A DNA stretch of 64,000 bases, taken from contig JADKCI010000005.1 of the NCBI GenBank assembly GCA_016714645.1, positions 186,001 through 250,000 of the forward strand. The letters run 5' to 3'. The stretch comes from Chromatiaceae bacterium (GTDB lineage Bacteria; Pseudomonadota; Gammaproteobacteria; Chromatiales; Chromatiaceae). Shown one piece after another: positions 23,844 through 33,030 of the stretch; the first letter of the stretch is position 1, and each line of letters begins with the position of its first letter. Under the pieces are notes generated by a model that saw only the letters and a list, made by a program, of their open reading frames with translations, had not been told where the DNA came from and did not search any database. The translations under genes were made by a program, and so were the position numbers.

Positions 23844-26093
23844 TCAGGGCCGCCCGATCAGCACATAGATGGCGGTCTCGCCCGACCCCGAGACCCCGAG
23901 CCCCAGGAAGGCCGGGCCGATCCAGGTGTCCGAGCCGAAGAACAGGCTCCCCCCAACCCCCGTCTTCTCGGGGCTTATGATCACGTTCTGGCCCGTCGCG
24001 GGGTTGCGCACGACGCCATCCGACAGCCAACCAGCCTCCAGAGAGGCGCCCAGGTAGAGGCCGCGCCCAATGGGTGGGGGCAATGAGGCGATCTGACGGT
24101 AATAAGCCAGGCCGGCAAAGGCCATGTCATTGCCACGGAACTGCTCGTAGGCGTAGCCGGAAAGATTGAGGAAGCCGCCCAAGGCATATTGGTCGTAATA
24201 GGGCATCTGGTCGCCGAAGCTGCTTCCGCCCTTGAGTCTCAGGGCGAGGGTATTGGGCCCAAAGCTGTAAGCGGTGTCGGCACTGAGGAAGGCCCGGGTG
24301 TATTGGACCTCGGCCCCCAGGGCCTCGAGGGGGTTGCGCGCCTCCAGGAAGACGCGCGTGCCGGATCGCGGGACAGCGATGCTGTCGAGGGTGTCGTAGC
24401 GGATCTGAGCGCGTACCCCGGTGTCGTTGATCCGTTCCTCCGGGAGCTGGGGCGAGCCGGTATCGAGGACTACGTTCGTCTGGCCGAGATAGGGGCCGAT
24501 GCGAAGCTCGGTCCCGCCCAGGGTCGTGCCGAGATCCACGCCCAGGCGCTCGCGTACCACGTCGTAGCGCGCCACGCGCTCATCGCCCAGGAAGATACTG
24601 TCCGGACTCAGGTTCAGGTCCAGGTAGGGGGCTACAAAGCCCGCCCGGTCGAGGTTCAAGGGCTGGTAGAACTCCGCGCGCAGGCTCGGTGCGTTGCCCA
24701 GGGTCAGCTCGGCGCCGAACTCGGCCCCGAGTTGATTGACCCAGTGCTGGTCGTAGGTGGCGCGCAGGCCGAAACGGCTGTCGCCATTATTGTCCGTCAT
24801 CAGGCCCAGCCCGAAGCCCAGATAGCCTGGGCCCCAAGCCTTCTCCAGCGCGTTGACGATGAGCAGGTCGCTGCCATCCGAACGGGGCTGGAACCGGTAA
24901 CTGATGCGTTCGTAGTCATACTGGCCGTAGGCCTTCTGGATGTCCTCTACCAACTGGGCGCGGTCCAGCGGCTTGCCCTGCTGGGCCTTGACCAACCCGT
25001 CGAAGACCTTGGGGTTCACCCGATCGAGTCCCTCGATCTTCACCTCCCCGACCTGCCTGGCCGGGTGGCCCGGCCCAAAGCGCCCGCTCTGCCAGGCGGC
25101 ATATTTGGCCTCGCTTACGCTGTAGCGCGCGAGCTGGGGGGCCACCTTGCGGGCGGCCGCCACACCCGTGGCGATGGCCTCGGCGGCACGGTCGAAGTCG
25201 GCGGCGGTGATGTCGCCCAGGTCCGGGGCGATCAGCACGTCGCGCTTGGGGTCGATCTGCTTGAGCGAGACCTGGACGTTCTGCTCGGTCAGGATCGCAA
25301 CCATCTGGCTGGTGACGCCGAGGATATTGTTGAGCTGGTCGCGCGGCAGAAGCCCGGAACCCAGGTTGACGGCAATGATGACGTCCACACCCATCTTTCG
25401 GGCCACATCGATGGGCAGGTTGCGGACCAGACCCCCGTCCACGTAGAAATGGTCCTCCCACTCCATGGGCGCGAACAGGCCAGGCACGGACATGCTGGCA
25501 CGCATGGCCACCGGCAGCGGCCCCCGATCGAAGACCGCCATCTCCCCGTTCTCCAGGTTGGTGGCCACGGCGCGGAAGGGGATCGGCAGATCGTCGAAGC
25601 GCTGCACCGTCTCCGCGCCCTTCACCAGGTCGTTGAAGAACAACTGAACCTGCTGGCCATAGATGGCCCCTGGGGGCAGACTGAAGTCACCGTCGCGCAC
25701 GCCGACGCGGAAATCGAAAGTCGGGTTCTCGTAGGCCTGCTTGCGTCGGGCGGGCCAGTCCTTGCGCGGTGGGTCGTCGTTGAAGAGCTTATCCCAGTTA
25801 ACTTGGGTGACCCGCTGTTCCAGCACCTCCGGCGACAACCCGGCCGCGTAGGCCCCTCCCACCAGGGAGCCCATGCTGGTACCCACCACCACGTCGACGG
25901 GGATACGCAGCTCCTCCAGGACCTTGAGCACCCCGATATGGGCCGAGCCCCGGGCCCCGCCTCCGCTCAAGACCAGGCCGATGCGCGGGCGGTGCGTATG
26001 GCCGCCGTTGGCGGCGGCCGACGAGGTCCAGGGCGCCGCCAGGGACAGGGCGGCAAGCGCGATTGCAAGCAGAGCGGGCAGGTGTCGTTTCAT
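23844..26093 (-). CDS. Patatin-like phospholipase with beta-barrel (type Vd, PlpD-like)
   Basis: The 749-aa protein has a signal peptide (about 1-28) and a patatin domain (about 38-330) with oxyanion loop G-G-G-A-R-G, nucleophile motif G-T-S-M-G and catalytic Asp in Y-V-D-G-G-L. A POTRA-like segment (about 345-415) and a C-terminal barrel of the BamA/surface-antigen type follow. This architecture is the type Vd autotransporter, in which the barrel moves the lipase across the outer membrane. The open frame extends to 26156, but ATG 26093 gives a proper signal peptide. Confidence 0.9.
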   Translation of the reverse strand: MKRHLPALLAIALAALSLAAPWTSSAAANGGHTHRPRIGLVLSGGGARGSAHIGVLKVLEELRIPVDVVVGTSMGSLVGGAYAAGLSPEVLEQRVTQVNWDKLFNDDPPRKDWPARRKQAYENPTFDFRVGVRDGDFSLPPGAIYGQQVQLFFNDLVKGAETVQRFDDLPIPFRAVATNLENGEMAVFDRGPLPVAMRASMSVPGLFAPMEWEDHFYVDGGLVRNLPIDVARKMGVDVIIAVNLGSGLLPRDQLNNILGVTSQMVAILTEQNVQVSLKQIDPKRDVLIAPDLGDITAADFDRAAEAIATGVAAARKVAPQLARYSVSEAKYAAWQSGRFGPGHPARQVGEVKIEGLDRVNPKVFDGLVKAQQGKPLDRAQLVEDIQKAYGQYDYERISYRFQPRSDGSDLLIVNALEKAWGPGYLGFGLGLMTDNNGDSRFGLRATYDQHWVNQLGAEFGAELTLGNAPSLRAEFYQPLNLDRAGFVAPYLDLNLSPDSIFLGDERVARYDVVRERLGVDLGTTLGGTELRIGPYLGQTNVVLDTGSPQLPEERINDTGVRAQIRYDTLDSIAVPRSGTRVFLEARNPLEALGAEVQYTRAFLSADTAYSFGPNTLALRLKGGSSFGDQMPYYDQYALGGFLNLSGYAYEQFRGNDMAFAGLAYYRQIASLPPPIGRGLYLGASLEAGWLSDGVVRNPATGQNVIISPEKTGVGGSLFFGSDTWIGPAFLGLGVSGSGETAIYVLIGRP

Positions 26094-26156
26094 GGAAGCT
26101 CCGTGGGGATCCGATCCGGTGACGTAGGCGTTGCCGAGGTAGGTCCCGTGCATCAC

Positions 26157-26722
26157 CCCATCGGCCAGCGCCGCATAGGCGTCGGCCTCCGGGAGTTACG
26201 CGTGTCGGCGCGCCCGATCCGCGGGGCAGCGGCCGCGCGCCTGGCCAGTTGGGTAGCAGGGCCGGCCCCTCGTCCGCAGGCGTGGCGGCTTCGACGATCA
26301 CCACCTGCAGGTCACGCCGAGGACCGGGCCGCCGAAGGCCCCAGGGACACGGGAACCCCAGCGGGACCTTGGTTTCGTCTTGCCCAGGGTCATGATAACC
26401 TCGCTCCTTGCCGACCACTATCCAGATTGCAACATGATTGAGGGCCGACGGACGCATCCGTGCCGTCCGGTGTACCGCACCGCTTGCCCAGCGAGCGGAA
26501 TGACCGCACGGGGGACTTGAGATGGAGCGTCTGCCCCGGGGTGACAGGTTACGGCTGGAACGGATCGAGTCGGTGGCCAGGTCCGCGGGCTGGGACGCGC
26601 GCTACCTGCAACGCCATCGCGGTCCCCTGGAGGGTACCTATTCGGCAGTGACAGGACAGGGTACGACCCTGGCCTGGGGAGAGGCGAATCCGTCGGTGCA
26701 TGCGATCGGCGCCCACTGCCAG
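26157..26722. other. Gap without a supported gene
   Basis: No frame here has a recognisable domain or convincing start. A 71-codon plus-strand frame from 26522 runs into the inverted repeat copy at 26723 and looks incidental. Given the relics that follow, this stretch is probably decayed sequence too. Confidence 0.5.
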
Positions 26723-26926
26723 CCATGGAGAAGGTGACCCCGATGAGCAGTCCCAGGCCCAGGCCGGTGAAGACGAACTTGCCCCAGGCGTGGAGGATGT
26801 CCCGTCCGGCGAGACTGATCATTGGGGCACTCCAGGGAGGGACGCCACCACCTGGACGCGGCTATGCGGGCCAAGGGGGGAGCGGCTGTGAGCCACGATC
26901 ACGTCGCCGATACTCAGGCCGGACCG
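26723..26926 (-). pseudogene. Inverted partial copy of ABC adaptor/permease junction
   Basis: These 204 bp are a gapless inverted copy of 38665-38868, with about eight mismatches by eye. They carry the last 35 or so codons of the adaptor gene and the first 33 of the permease gene, including the ATGA overlap. The sequence on both sides is unrelated to that operon, so this is a relic and not a second operon. Confidence 0.9.
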
Positions 26927-26949
26927 CGACCGCCGTGCGGGAAGTGCCG

Positions 26950-27146
26950 GGCTGGCCGGTGATCGTCAGCCTGCGCGCCGACCCCAATGAGAAGGCCCGG
27001 AGGAGTCTGGGCTGTATCTTCGCTGGTACGCGGACAACATCTGGCTGTTCGTGCCGGTGCAGGAAAAGCTGAAGCGCTTCCTCGTGACCTTGCCGGAGTA
27101 TCCCTTCCAGCAGGGAAGCAGCCTGAATGCCGCGGGCATCAACTAC
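26950..27146 (+). pseudogene. Relic of a sulfatase C-terminus, frameshifted
   Basis: One frame reads V-I-V-S-L-R-A-D-P-N-E-K-A and then, after a frame change near 27003, L-Y-L-R-W-Y-A-D-N-I-W-L-F-V-P-V-Q, ending in L-P-E-Y-P-F-Q-Q. Arylsulfatases end in a similar D-P-x-E-x-A ... LFVPxQ ... F/Y-P-x-x-Q block. No start or catalytic domain is present. Confidence 0.5.
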
Positions 27147-27239
27147 GACTCGCATCCAGGGGATGCAGTCGATGAAGCGGTTGAAGGAACTGGAAAGTCT
27201 CCCGGTACCTAACAACTAAGCGCATGTTGGCGTTCGACC

Positions 27240-27450
27240 GTTGCCGATCTACGACTCGTGCTGGCCAGCTTTGCGCCGGAATGGACCGTGCCGACCTACA
27301 AGATGGCGCGCTTCGCGACCCTGGCCTTCGGGTTGATCGTGGCCTACCCGAAACCCCCTGGCGGCAGGTGGAGGCCATGCTGCTGATGGCCGCCGCGCGC
27401 ACCCCGGTGTTGCTCAAGGACCCCGTGCCCTTCGTCCTTCAGCGCCCCTT
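27240..27450 (+). pseudogene. Relic of an MscS-type mechanosensitive channel
   Basis: Two pieces in different frames resemble consecutive MscS parts: F-A-P-E-W-T-V-P-T-Y-K-M-A-R-F (27276-27320) with a following helix ending I-V-A-Y-P, then W-R-Q-V-E-A-M-L-L-M-A-A-A-R-T-P (from 27359) followed by L-L-K-D-P-V-P-F-V-L-Q. The pore and beta domain between them are missing, so this is an internally deleted remnant. Confidence 0.6.
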
Positions 27451-27595
27451 CGCCCGCCCGGCCCCTTCCAGACGGCGTCCTGACGCCCGTCCGTCCCGCT
27501 CGACCCGGACGCGGAGCTGGTCACCGGCCTCCCAACGCCTCGCGGGAGGGCCGGGAAACCCAATTTTCCGACCTCTTCAGAATTCACCCCGACCG

Positions 27596-27874
27596 CTAAA
27601 GCCGGCTCTTGTCCTGGCTAAACCCCAGGCTGGGCAGGTTGGCGCGGCCGATGACGTGCAGGACGATGCCCACTCCAACGAAGAAGACCAGGCTGGCCCC
27701 CAGGCTGGCGATGACAGGATGCTCGCTCCCCAGCTCGCCGAGCCAGATAAAGACGGCGGCCAGGCAGAGGACGGCGCACAGATAGGACCCCAGGGCCACG
27801 CCATAGGCGATGCGCTGGCCCAGGCCGCGGCTTGATGTCAGGGAAGAGGTATCGGCCAAGAGGATGTTTTTCAT
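27596..27874 (-). CDS. Small two-helix membrane protein downstream of nirJ
   Basis: The 92-aa protein has two membrane helices (about 22-47 and 55-78) and no motif I recognise. It starts 47 bp after nirJ on the same strand, so it is probably the last gene of the nir operon. It might help heme d1 handling or be unrelated. Confidence 0.6.
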   Translation of the reverse strand: MKNILLADTSSLTSSRGLGQRIAYGVALGSYLCAVLCLAAVFIWLGELGSEHPVIASLGASLVFFVGVGIVLHVIGRANLPSLGFSQDKSRL

Positions 27875-27921
27875 GACATAGGCACCAGGCTAAGAAGGGG
27901 GGAGGACCCGGGATGACGGCG

Positions 27922-29076
27922 CTAACGGCCGATCTCGGCGTCCGTGAGATAGCAGCCGGGGTCCTCGGCCCAGAGGTCTCCCGTCACCTGAAAGGCCCGG
28001 GTGCGGGTGTTGCCGTTGCAGATGGCCAGATGGGCGCAGGTACCGCAGCGCCCCGTCACCGGGCGGGGTCGCTGTTGGAGTCCCGCCATAAGGGGATCGG
28101 AACGGTCTGCCCAGATGGTGGAAAAGGGGCGGTCAAGGACATTGCCCAGGGGATAGTTCCACCAGAAGCTGTCGGGATGGACCTGGCCCAGGTTGTCGAT
28201 GTTGGCGATATGCTGACCCGAGGCATTGCCGCCCCACTTGACCAGGACCTGGCGCAGGTCTTCCAGCCTTTCCGGGAAGTGCCGCTCGGCCCAGTGGAGC
28301 AGATAGACGCCGTCGGCGTCATTGTTACCCGTCACCAGCTCAACGGCCTGGCCACGCTGGAGGCGCGACCAGCCGGTCTCGATCAGCAGGTCCATTGCCG
28401 AGCGGGTCATGCTGGCATAGGCATCCCGTTCCCGGTGCTTGTTGCCACGCCCGGCATAGTTGAGGTGGGACAGATAAAACTTATCGATCCCCTCCTTGCC
28501 CATCAGATCCAGCAGGGCCGGCAGGTCCTGGGCATTGTCCTGACAGAGGGTGAAGCGCATGCCGACCTTGAGACCGGCCTCATGACAGAGGCGCAACCCT
28601 TGGAGGGAGGCGGCAAAGGCGCCCTGGCGGCGGCGAAATCGATCGTGCGTCTCGGCCAGGCCATCCAGGCTGATGCCCAGATAGTCAAAGCCTACGGCGG
28701 CGATGGGCGCCACCTGGTCCGCGTCGATGAGGGTGCCGTTGGTGGACAGGGCTAGATAGAAGCCCTGTAACTTGGCATGGTGGGCCAGCTCGAAGATATC
28801 CGGGCGCATCAGGGGCTCGCCCCCGGAGAGGATGAGGACGGGGACCCCAAAGGCGCACAGGTCCGCCATCACGGCCTTAACCTCCGCCGTGGTCAGTTCC
28901 CCGGCAAAGTCCTTGTCCGCCGAGGTGGAGTAGCAGTGAGCGCAGGTGAGGTTACACCGCCGGATCAGATTCCAGATCACCACGGGGCCGCTGGGGGTGA
29001 CCGGGGGCGCGGCGGCGGCCTGGGCCAGGCGCTCGGGGTCGGCGAGCAGGTGGAGGTAGCGGCTGAGTCTGAACAT
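27922..29076 (-). CDS. nirJ: Heme d1 biosynthesis radical SAM protein NirJ
   Basis: The 384-aa protein has the radical SAM motif C-N-L-T-C-A-H-C (C41, C45, C48), S-G-G-E-P-L, and a C-terminal SPASM-like cysteine cluster (C-G-T-C-A-H-L-A-I-C, later D-P-G-C). NirJ replaces two propionate side chains of the didecarboxysiroheme precursor during heme d1 synthesis. Start 29076 overlaps the upstream stop (TGATG); the longer open frame upstream is a shadow of the decarboxylase gene. Confidence 0.93.
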   Translation of the reverse strand: MFRLSRYLHLLADPERLAQAAAAPPVTPSGPVVIWNLIRRCNLTCAHCYSTSADKDFAGELTTAEVKAVMADLCAFGVPVLILSGGEPLMRPDIFELAHHAKLQGFYLALSTNGTLIDADQVAPIAAVGFDYLGISLDGLAETHDRFRRRQGAFAASLQGLRLCHEAGLKVGMRFTLCQDNAQDLPALLDLMGKEGIDKFYLSHLNYAGRGNKHRERDAYASMTRSAMDLLIETGWSRLQRGQAVELVTGNNDADGVYLLHWAERHFPERLEDLRQVLVKWGGNASGQHIANIDNLGQVHPDSFWWNYPLGNVLDRPFSTIWADRSDPLMAGLQQRPRPVTGRCGTCAHLAICNGNTRTRAFQVTGDLWAEDPGCYLTDAEIGR

Positions 29077-30107
29077 CACAAGGTTTCCTGGGGTTTGAAG
29101 CGTAACCCGGTCTTTTTCAGCATCGCCGCGCTGAACAGGACCTGGTGGCCGCGACACTGGTCGGCCACCAGGTCCTGGACGCGGGCGGCGGCGGCGAGGA
29201 CCTCGGCGCGATCGCGGCCATGCAGCATGGCGAAGAGGTTGTAGGGCCAGAGGGGTAACCGGCGGGGACGGCGATAACAGTGACTCACCCCCTCCAGGGC
29301 GCCGATCGCAGCCCCCAGGCGGTCCACGGCCTCGTCCTCGATATCCCACACCGTCATGCCATTGCCCCGCAGCCCCAGCCGGTAGTGATTGGGGACGGCG
29401 CCAATGCGGCGAATGGCCCCCCGCGCCAGCATCCCCGCCAGCCGTTCCAAAACGGTCGCGGGGGCTTGACCGAGGCGGCGCGCGATCTCGACGTAGGGCG
29501 CGGCCACCAGCGGCAGGCCGCCTTGGGTAGCGGTCACCAGGGCATGGTCCAAGGCGTCCAGGGGGATGGGACTGGCGGTCGGGCTCCGCACCCAGCGGCG
29601 CATGCCCAGGCCACCATCCTCCTCAAGCTGGAGCCAGAAGCCCAGGTGATACTCGGCCAGCTTGGGAAAATCCAGCACCTCCAGACCTGTCAGGTCCTGG
29701 AGATGCGCCAGGGCCTCCCCGAGGGACGCCTCGCTGGGGGTGGCGAGCACGCACCACATATTGAGGGCGTGATCGCGCCGGTAATTGTGGGCGACCTCGG
29801 GCAGGGCGGCGAGTTGGGCCGCCACCCGGTCGAAATCCGCCTCGGGTACCGCCATGGCCGCCAGGGTGAAGCGGCCGCCCAGGCGCTCCGCGTCAAAGAG
29901 GGGACCGAAGCGGCTGAGCAGGCCCCGATCCAGCAGCCCCTGGATGATGGTGATCAGTCGCTCTTCGTCGGTTCCTAATTCCTGGGCGACCGCTACGAAG
30001 GGACGCTCGACGAGAGGAAAGCCGCCCTGGTAGCGGTTGATGAAGGTCCGTTCCAGGTTGCCCAGCAGGGGGGGCGCGGAGAGACCTGGCCCAGCCTCGG
30101 CGCTCAT
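29076..30107 (-). CDS. Fused two-domain siroheme decarboxylase subunit (NirG-NirH type)
   Basis: This 343-aa protein holds two AsnC/Lrp-like siroheme decarboxylase domains. The first (about 15-165) is of the NirD/NirG type, with H-N-Y-R-R-D-H-A-L-N-M-W and E-Y-H-L-G-F. The second (about 185-343) is of the NirL/NirH type, with C-Y-R-R-P-R-R-L-P-L-W-P-Y-N-L-F and M-L-H-G-R-D-R. Such pairs decarboxylate siroheme to 12,18-didecarboxysiroheme. Start 30107 forms an ATGA overlap with the upstream gene. It is fused, whereas the D/L-type pair upstream is encoded by two genes. Confidence 0.85.
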   Translation of the reverse strand: MSAEAGPGLSAPPLLGNLERTFINRYQGGFPLVERPFVAVAQELGTDEERLITIIQGLLDRGLLSRFGPLFDAERLGGRFTLAAMAVPEADFDRVAAQLAALPEVAHNYRRDHALNMWCVLATPSEASLGEALAHLQDLTGLEVLDFPKLAEYHLGFWLQLEEDGGLGMRRWVRSPTASPIPLDALDHALVTATQGGLPLVAAPYVEIARRLGQAPATVLERLAGMLARGAIRRIGAVPNHYRLGLRGNGMTVWDIEDEAVDRLGAAIGALEGVSHCYRRPRRLPLWPYNLFAMLHGRDRAEVLAAAARVQDLVADQCRGHQVLFSAAMLKKTGLRFKPQETL

Positions 30108-30790
30108 GCCGAGGCCTCGCTGGCCCGGACTTGAAAGGGACCTGGGACGGTGCCTAAGGTCGCCCCCCAAATCGGGTGCAAGGCGGGGACGGCCAGCGCC
30201 CGGGGCAAGCCCCCTGGTGGGCGTAGGCGAGCTGAGTTCACCCCAGCCACCCCCAGAGTGTCGGTGGCTGGCCTGGCACCCGCAAGGACCGCGGGCTGGT
30301 AGTAGGCGCCCCGCTGTTTGAAGCGCTGGCCGCTGAACAGGACCTCGCTGGGGACGGAACCCAGGTCGAAGTCCCCTTTGATGGCCTCGACCTGCGCCAG
30401 CACCGCCGCGCGATCGCGACCATGGATCATGGTGAAGAGGTTGTAGGGCCAGGCCGGGAGGCGGCGCGGCCGGCGATAACAAAGGGTGACATAGGGCCGT
30501 TGGCCGATGCGCCGACCCAGGGCATCGACGGTCGCGTCCGGCAGGTCCCAGACCACCATGGCATTGGCCCCATAGCCCAGCTCCTGATGACGGACTACCA
30601 CCCCCAGGCGCTTGATGGCGCCCCTGGCCATCAGTGCCTGGATGCGGGCGATCACCGCGCCCTCCTCCAGGCCCAGTTCGGCGCCGATGGCGGCAAAGGG
30701 CCGCTCCACCAGGGGCAGGCCGCCTTGAATGGCTCGGATCAGGGCCGCGTCACCCGGCTGGCCAGGGCCGGGCCCGGCTGAATCAGTCAT
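30104..30790 (-). CDS. nirL: Siroheme decarboxylase subunit, NirL/NirH type, extended
   Basis: Residues about 15-165 are a siroheme decarboxylase domain of the NirL/NirH type, with L-C-Y-R-R-P-R-R-L-P-A-W-P-Y-N-L-F and M-I-H-G-R-D-R, plus the closing F-S-G-Q-R-F-K-Q-R-G. About 60 further residues of Pro/Ala/Gly-rich sequence follow and match nothing I know from the family, which usually ends near 150-175 aa. Start 30790 gives an ATGA overlap with the upstream subunit. It should pair with that subunit. Whether it is L or H is a guess. Confidence 0.82.
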   Translation of the reverse strand: MTDSAGPGPGQPGDAALIRAIQGGLPLVERPFAAIGAELGLEEGAVIARIQALMARGAIKRLGVVVRHQELGYGANAMVVWDLPDATVDALGRRIGQRPYVTLCYRRPRRLPAWPYNLFTMIHGRDRAAVLAQVEAIKGDFDLGSVPSEVLFSGQRFKQRGAYYQPAVLAGARPATDTLGVAGVNSARLRPPGGLPRALAVPALHPIWGATLGTVPGPFQVRASEASA

Positions 30791-31263
30791 GTCCATTGCA
30801 GTGGAAATCCCAGATCAATGTGATATTCGGCCAGCATGGGCAGATCCAGAACCGGCAGGCCGGCGCGGTGCCCGATCTCGTCCAGGACCCGCTCCAGGCG
30901 GGTCTGATCCGGCGCGGTGAGGACGAACCACAGATTGAAGTGGTGCTCCCGCTCGTAATTGTGGTTGACCTCCGCAAAGCCGTTGACCAGGGTCGCGACC
31001 TCCGCGAGGCGCTCCGGGGGCACGGCCATGGCCGCTAGGGTGCTGGCGCCCACTTGGCGAGGGCGGAAGACCGGGCCCACCCGACTGACGGCGCCGGCCT
31101 CGGTCAGGCGTTGCAGACGGGCGATGACCTCGCCCTCCGTCACGCCCAGTTGCTCCGCCATCCGGGCGAAGGGCCGGGGCGCCAGGGGGATGCCGGACTG
31201 GAAATTATCCAGCAGGCGACGGTCGAGGGCGTCGAGCCGTTCCAGGAGTGGGGTGCCCTTCAT
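30787..31263 (-). CDS. nirD: Siroheme decarboxylase subunit, NirD/NirG type
   Basis: The 158-aa protein has an Lrp-like N-terminal helix-turn-helix fold and the family signature H-N-Y-E-R-E-H-H-F-N-L-W-F-V-L, ending E-Y-H-I-D-L-G-F-P-L. It is one half of the siroheme decarboxylase, with the next gene encoding the other half. It overlaps nirF and the following subunit by ATGA on each side. D versus G is assigned by position only. Confidence 0.87.
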   Translation of the reverse strand: MKGTPLLERLDALDRRLLDNFQSGIPLAPRPFARMAEQLGVTEGEVIARLQRLTEAGAVSRVGPVFRPRQVGASTLAAMAVPPERLAEVATLVNGFAEVNHNYEREHHFNLWFVLTAPDQTRLERVLDEIGHRAGLPVLDLPMLAEYHIDLGFPLQWT

Positions 31264-32540
31264 AGCCCGATGCGAAAGGCGCGGTCGGTGAGAAAGATGC
31301 CGCTGGGTTTGTTGGCCGGGATACGGGTGAGGCGCGCGAAGGTCTGGGTGTCATAGACATCCACGCGATCCTCGTCCCGCACCGAGATCCAGATCTCCTC
31401 GCCCCGGGGCTCAAACTCCAGATGCAAAACCGCCTTGCCGGGCTTGAGTTCATGGATCACCGCCAGGCTCTCGGCATCGATCACCTGGACGCGGTCATTG
31501 TTCGGCAGGGCAAAATTCACCCAGATCTGGCGCCCGTCCGGTCGGGCCATGACGAAGACCGGCTGGCCCGCCACCGGGATGCGGCCCACCTCGGCCCAGG
31601 TGTCCATATCGATCACCAGCACCTCGTGACGGCCAATGGCGGGGACGAAGACGCGCCGACCCGCCACCGCCCAACCCTCCAGATGGGGCATCTTGTACAC
31701 GGGCAAGGGCTCTTCGCCCCGGCCATAGCCCGGCAGGACGCGCCGCACCCCCTGCTCCGGGTGCCAGAGATCCAGCAGCGCCAGGCCATCCTCGCCGAAG
31801 AGGCCCGCGAGGTAGTAACGGCCATCGGGGGTGATGAGGTCGTCGTAGGGCTGGCGGCCGATACCGCGATGCCGGGTGACGGCGGGCTTGGCCGGGTCCG
31901 TCAGGTCGGCGACCCAGATCTCGCCCCCATCCCAGAGGCTGAAGACAAAGCGGTTGCCGGGGGCATCCACCAGTCCGACCACCTTGGAGGCCGGTTTTCC
32001 GTCCTCGTAAAGGGCCGGGATATCGGCCACCTGCTCCAGGGTCTCGGCGTCGAAGACCCGCACCCCGCCGGGCTCGTAATTGGCCACCGCCACCAGCTTG
32101 CCATTCTGGGAGATGGCGCCGCCAATAGAATTACCGGCCTGCATCACGCGCCGGACCACTTTGCCCACCAGCAGATCCACCTTGGAGAGGCCGCCATCAC
32201 GGCCAAAGATAAAGGCGAAACGGCCATCCCGGGAGAAGGCCGCCGAGGCATGAGAGAGGTCCCCCAGGCCCTCGATCCGGCCCAGGGCGGTGTTGCCGCT
32301 AGTCTCGATCAGCAGCAGGGAACCCGTACCACGCTCCACCACGATACCCAGGTCACCCGTACCGCGCGGTTGCGGACAGGGGGCGACGGACGGTGCCTCG
32401 GTTTGAGCCGCGTTGGGGGCGAGGCTCACGGCAGGGCCTTGGGGCTCGGTTAAGGCGTTGGCCGGGCCGCTGGTTGCGGCTGCCAGGGCCGTGGGACCGA
32501 CCAGAAGCAGCGCCAAGGTCAGGTAGCGGGTGGGGCTCAT
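31260..32540 (-). CDS. nirF: Heme d1 biosynthesis protein NirF
   Basis: The 426-aa protein has a signal peptide (about 1-22) and a d1-type beta-propeller without a heme c domain, which separates it from NirS and NirN. L-S-H-A-S-A-A-F-S-R-D-G-R-F aligns with the d1 His region. NirF acts in the periplasm late in heme d1 synthesis, before or together with NirN. Start 32540 gives an ATGA overlap with nirC; the longer frame adds only residues that overlap nirC. Confidence 0.92.
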   Translation of the reverse strand: MSPTRYLTLALLLVGPTALAAATSGPANALTEPQGPAVSLAPNAAQTEAPSVAPCPQPRGTGDLGIVVERGTGSLLLIETSGNTALGRIEGLGDLSHASAAFSRDGRFAFIFGRDGGLSKVDLLVGKVVRRVMQAGNSIGGAISQNGKLVAVANYEPGGVRVFDAETLEQVADIPALYEDGKPASKVVGLVDAPGNRFVFSLWDGGEIWVADLTDPAKPAVTRHRGIGRQPYDDLITPDGRYYLAGLFGEDGLALLDLWHPEQGVRRVLPGYGRGEEPLPVYKMPHLEGWAVAGRRVFVPAIGRHEVLVIDMDTWAEVGRIPVAGQPVFVMARPDGRQIWVNFALPNNDRVQVIDAESLAVIHELKPGKAVLHLEFEPRGEEIWISVRDEDRVDVYDTQTFARLTRIPANKPSGIFLTDRAFRIGL

Positions 32541-32947
32541 GGGTTCTCTCCCCGGAGTTCGCGCGCCAGCCATTCACCCTCTTCCTCGGTAAAAAATTGG
32601 GACCAGGGGGGCATGGCGGTCCCCGGCCGGCCGTTGAGGATGGTATAGGCCAGATAGGGCACCGGCTTGTTGGCGACCTGCTCGCGCTGCAAGGGTGGGC
32701 CCAGGCCACCGCCCAGGGTGAGACCATGACAGGAGCCGCAATCCTGGGTCAGGAAATGACGCAGGGCGACGGCCCGCTCCCGGGAGACCGGGGCGGGGGC
32801 GGTTACGGCTACCGCCGCCGGGACGGGGGGCGAGTCAAGGAGGGGCGGGACCGCCGCCAAGGCCGCCAGGCTGGCCCCGGAGAGGACCGTCAGCCAGCCA
32901 GCCGTTCCGGCTGCCCAGCCCAGGAAGATATGCAAGCCTGACGGCAT
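32537..32947 (-). CDS. nirC: Cytochrome c55x NirC
   Basis: The 136-aa protein has an N-terminal hydrophobic signal or anchor (about 7-33), a Pro/Ala/Val linker, and one cytochrome c domain with CGSCH at 70-74 and a Met ligand likely in G-T-A-M-P-P-W. NirC is a small c-type cytochrome that passes electrons in heme d1 maturation or to NirS. It is the first gene of the nirCFDL(GH)J operon and lies behind an FNR-type promoter. Confidence 0.87.
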   Translation of the reverse strand: MPSGLHIFLGWAAGTAGWLTVLSGASLAALAAVPPLLDSPPVPAAVAVTAPAPVSRERAVALRHFLTQDCGSCHGLTLGGGLGPPLQREQVANKPVPYLAYTILNGRPGTAMPPWSQFFTEEEGEWLARELRGENP

Positions 32948-33030
32948 GGCCCTGACTCCTCGATGCGAAGGTTTAACCCCAGCCAGCCCCCGCCCATCGG
33001 CAGGGGCTGGACAGCATTGGTATGGGGCCT

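Noticed and set aside
24189..26441. Long plus-strand frame of 750 codons opposite the patatin gene
   Set aside because: It is a GC-driven shadow of the patatin gene with no recognisable domain.
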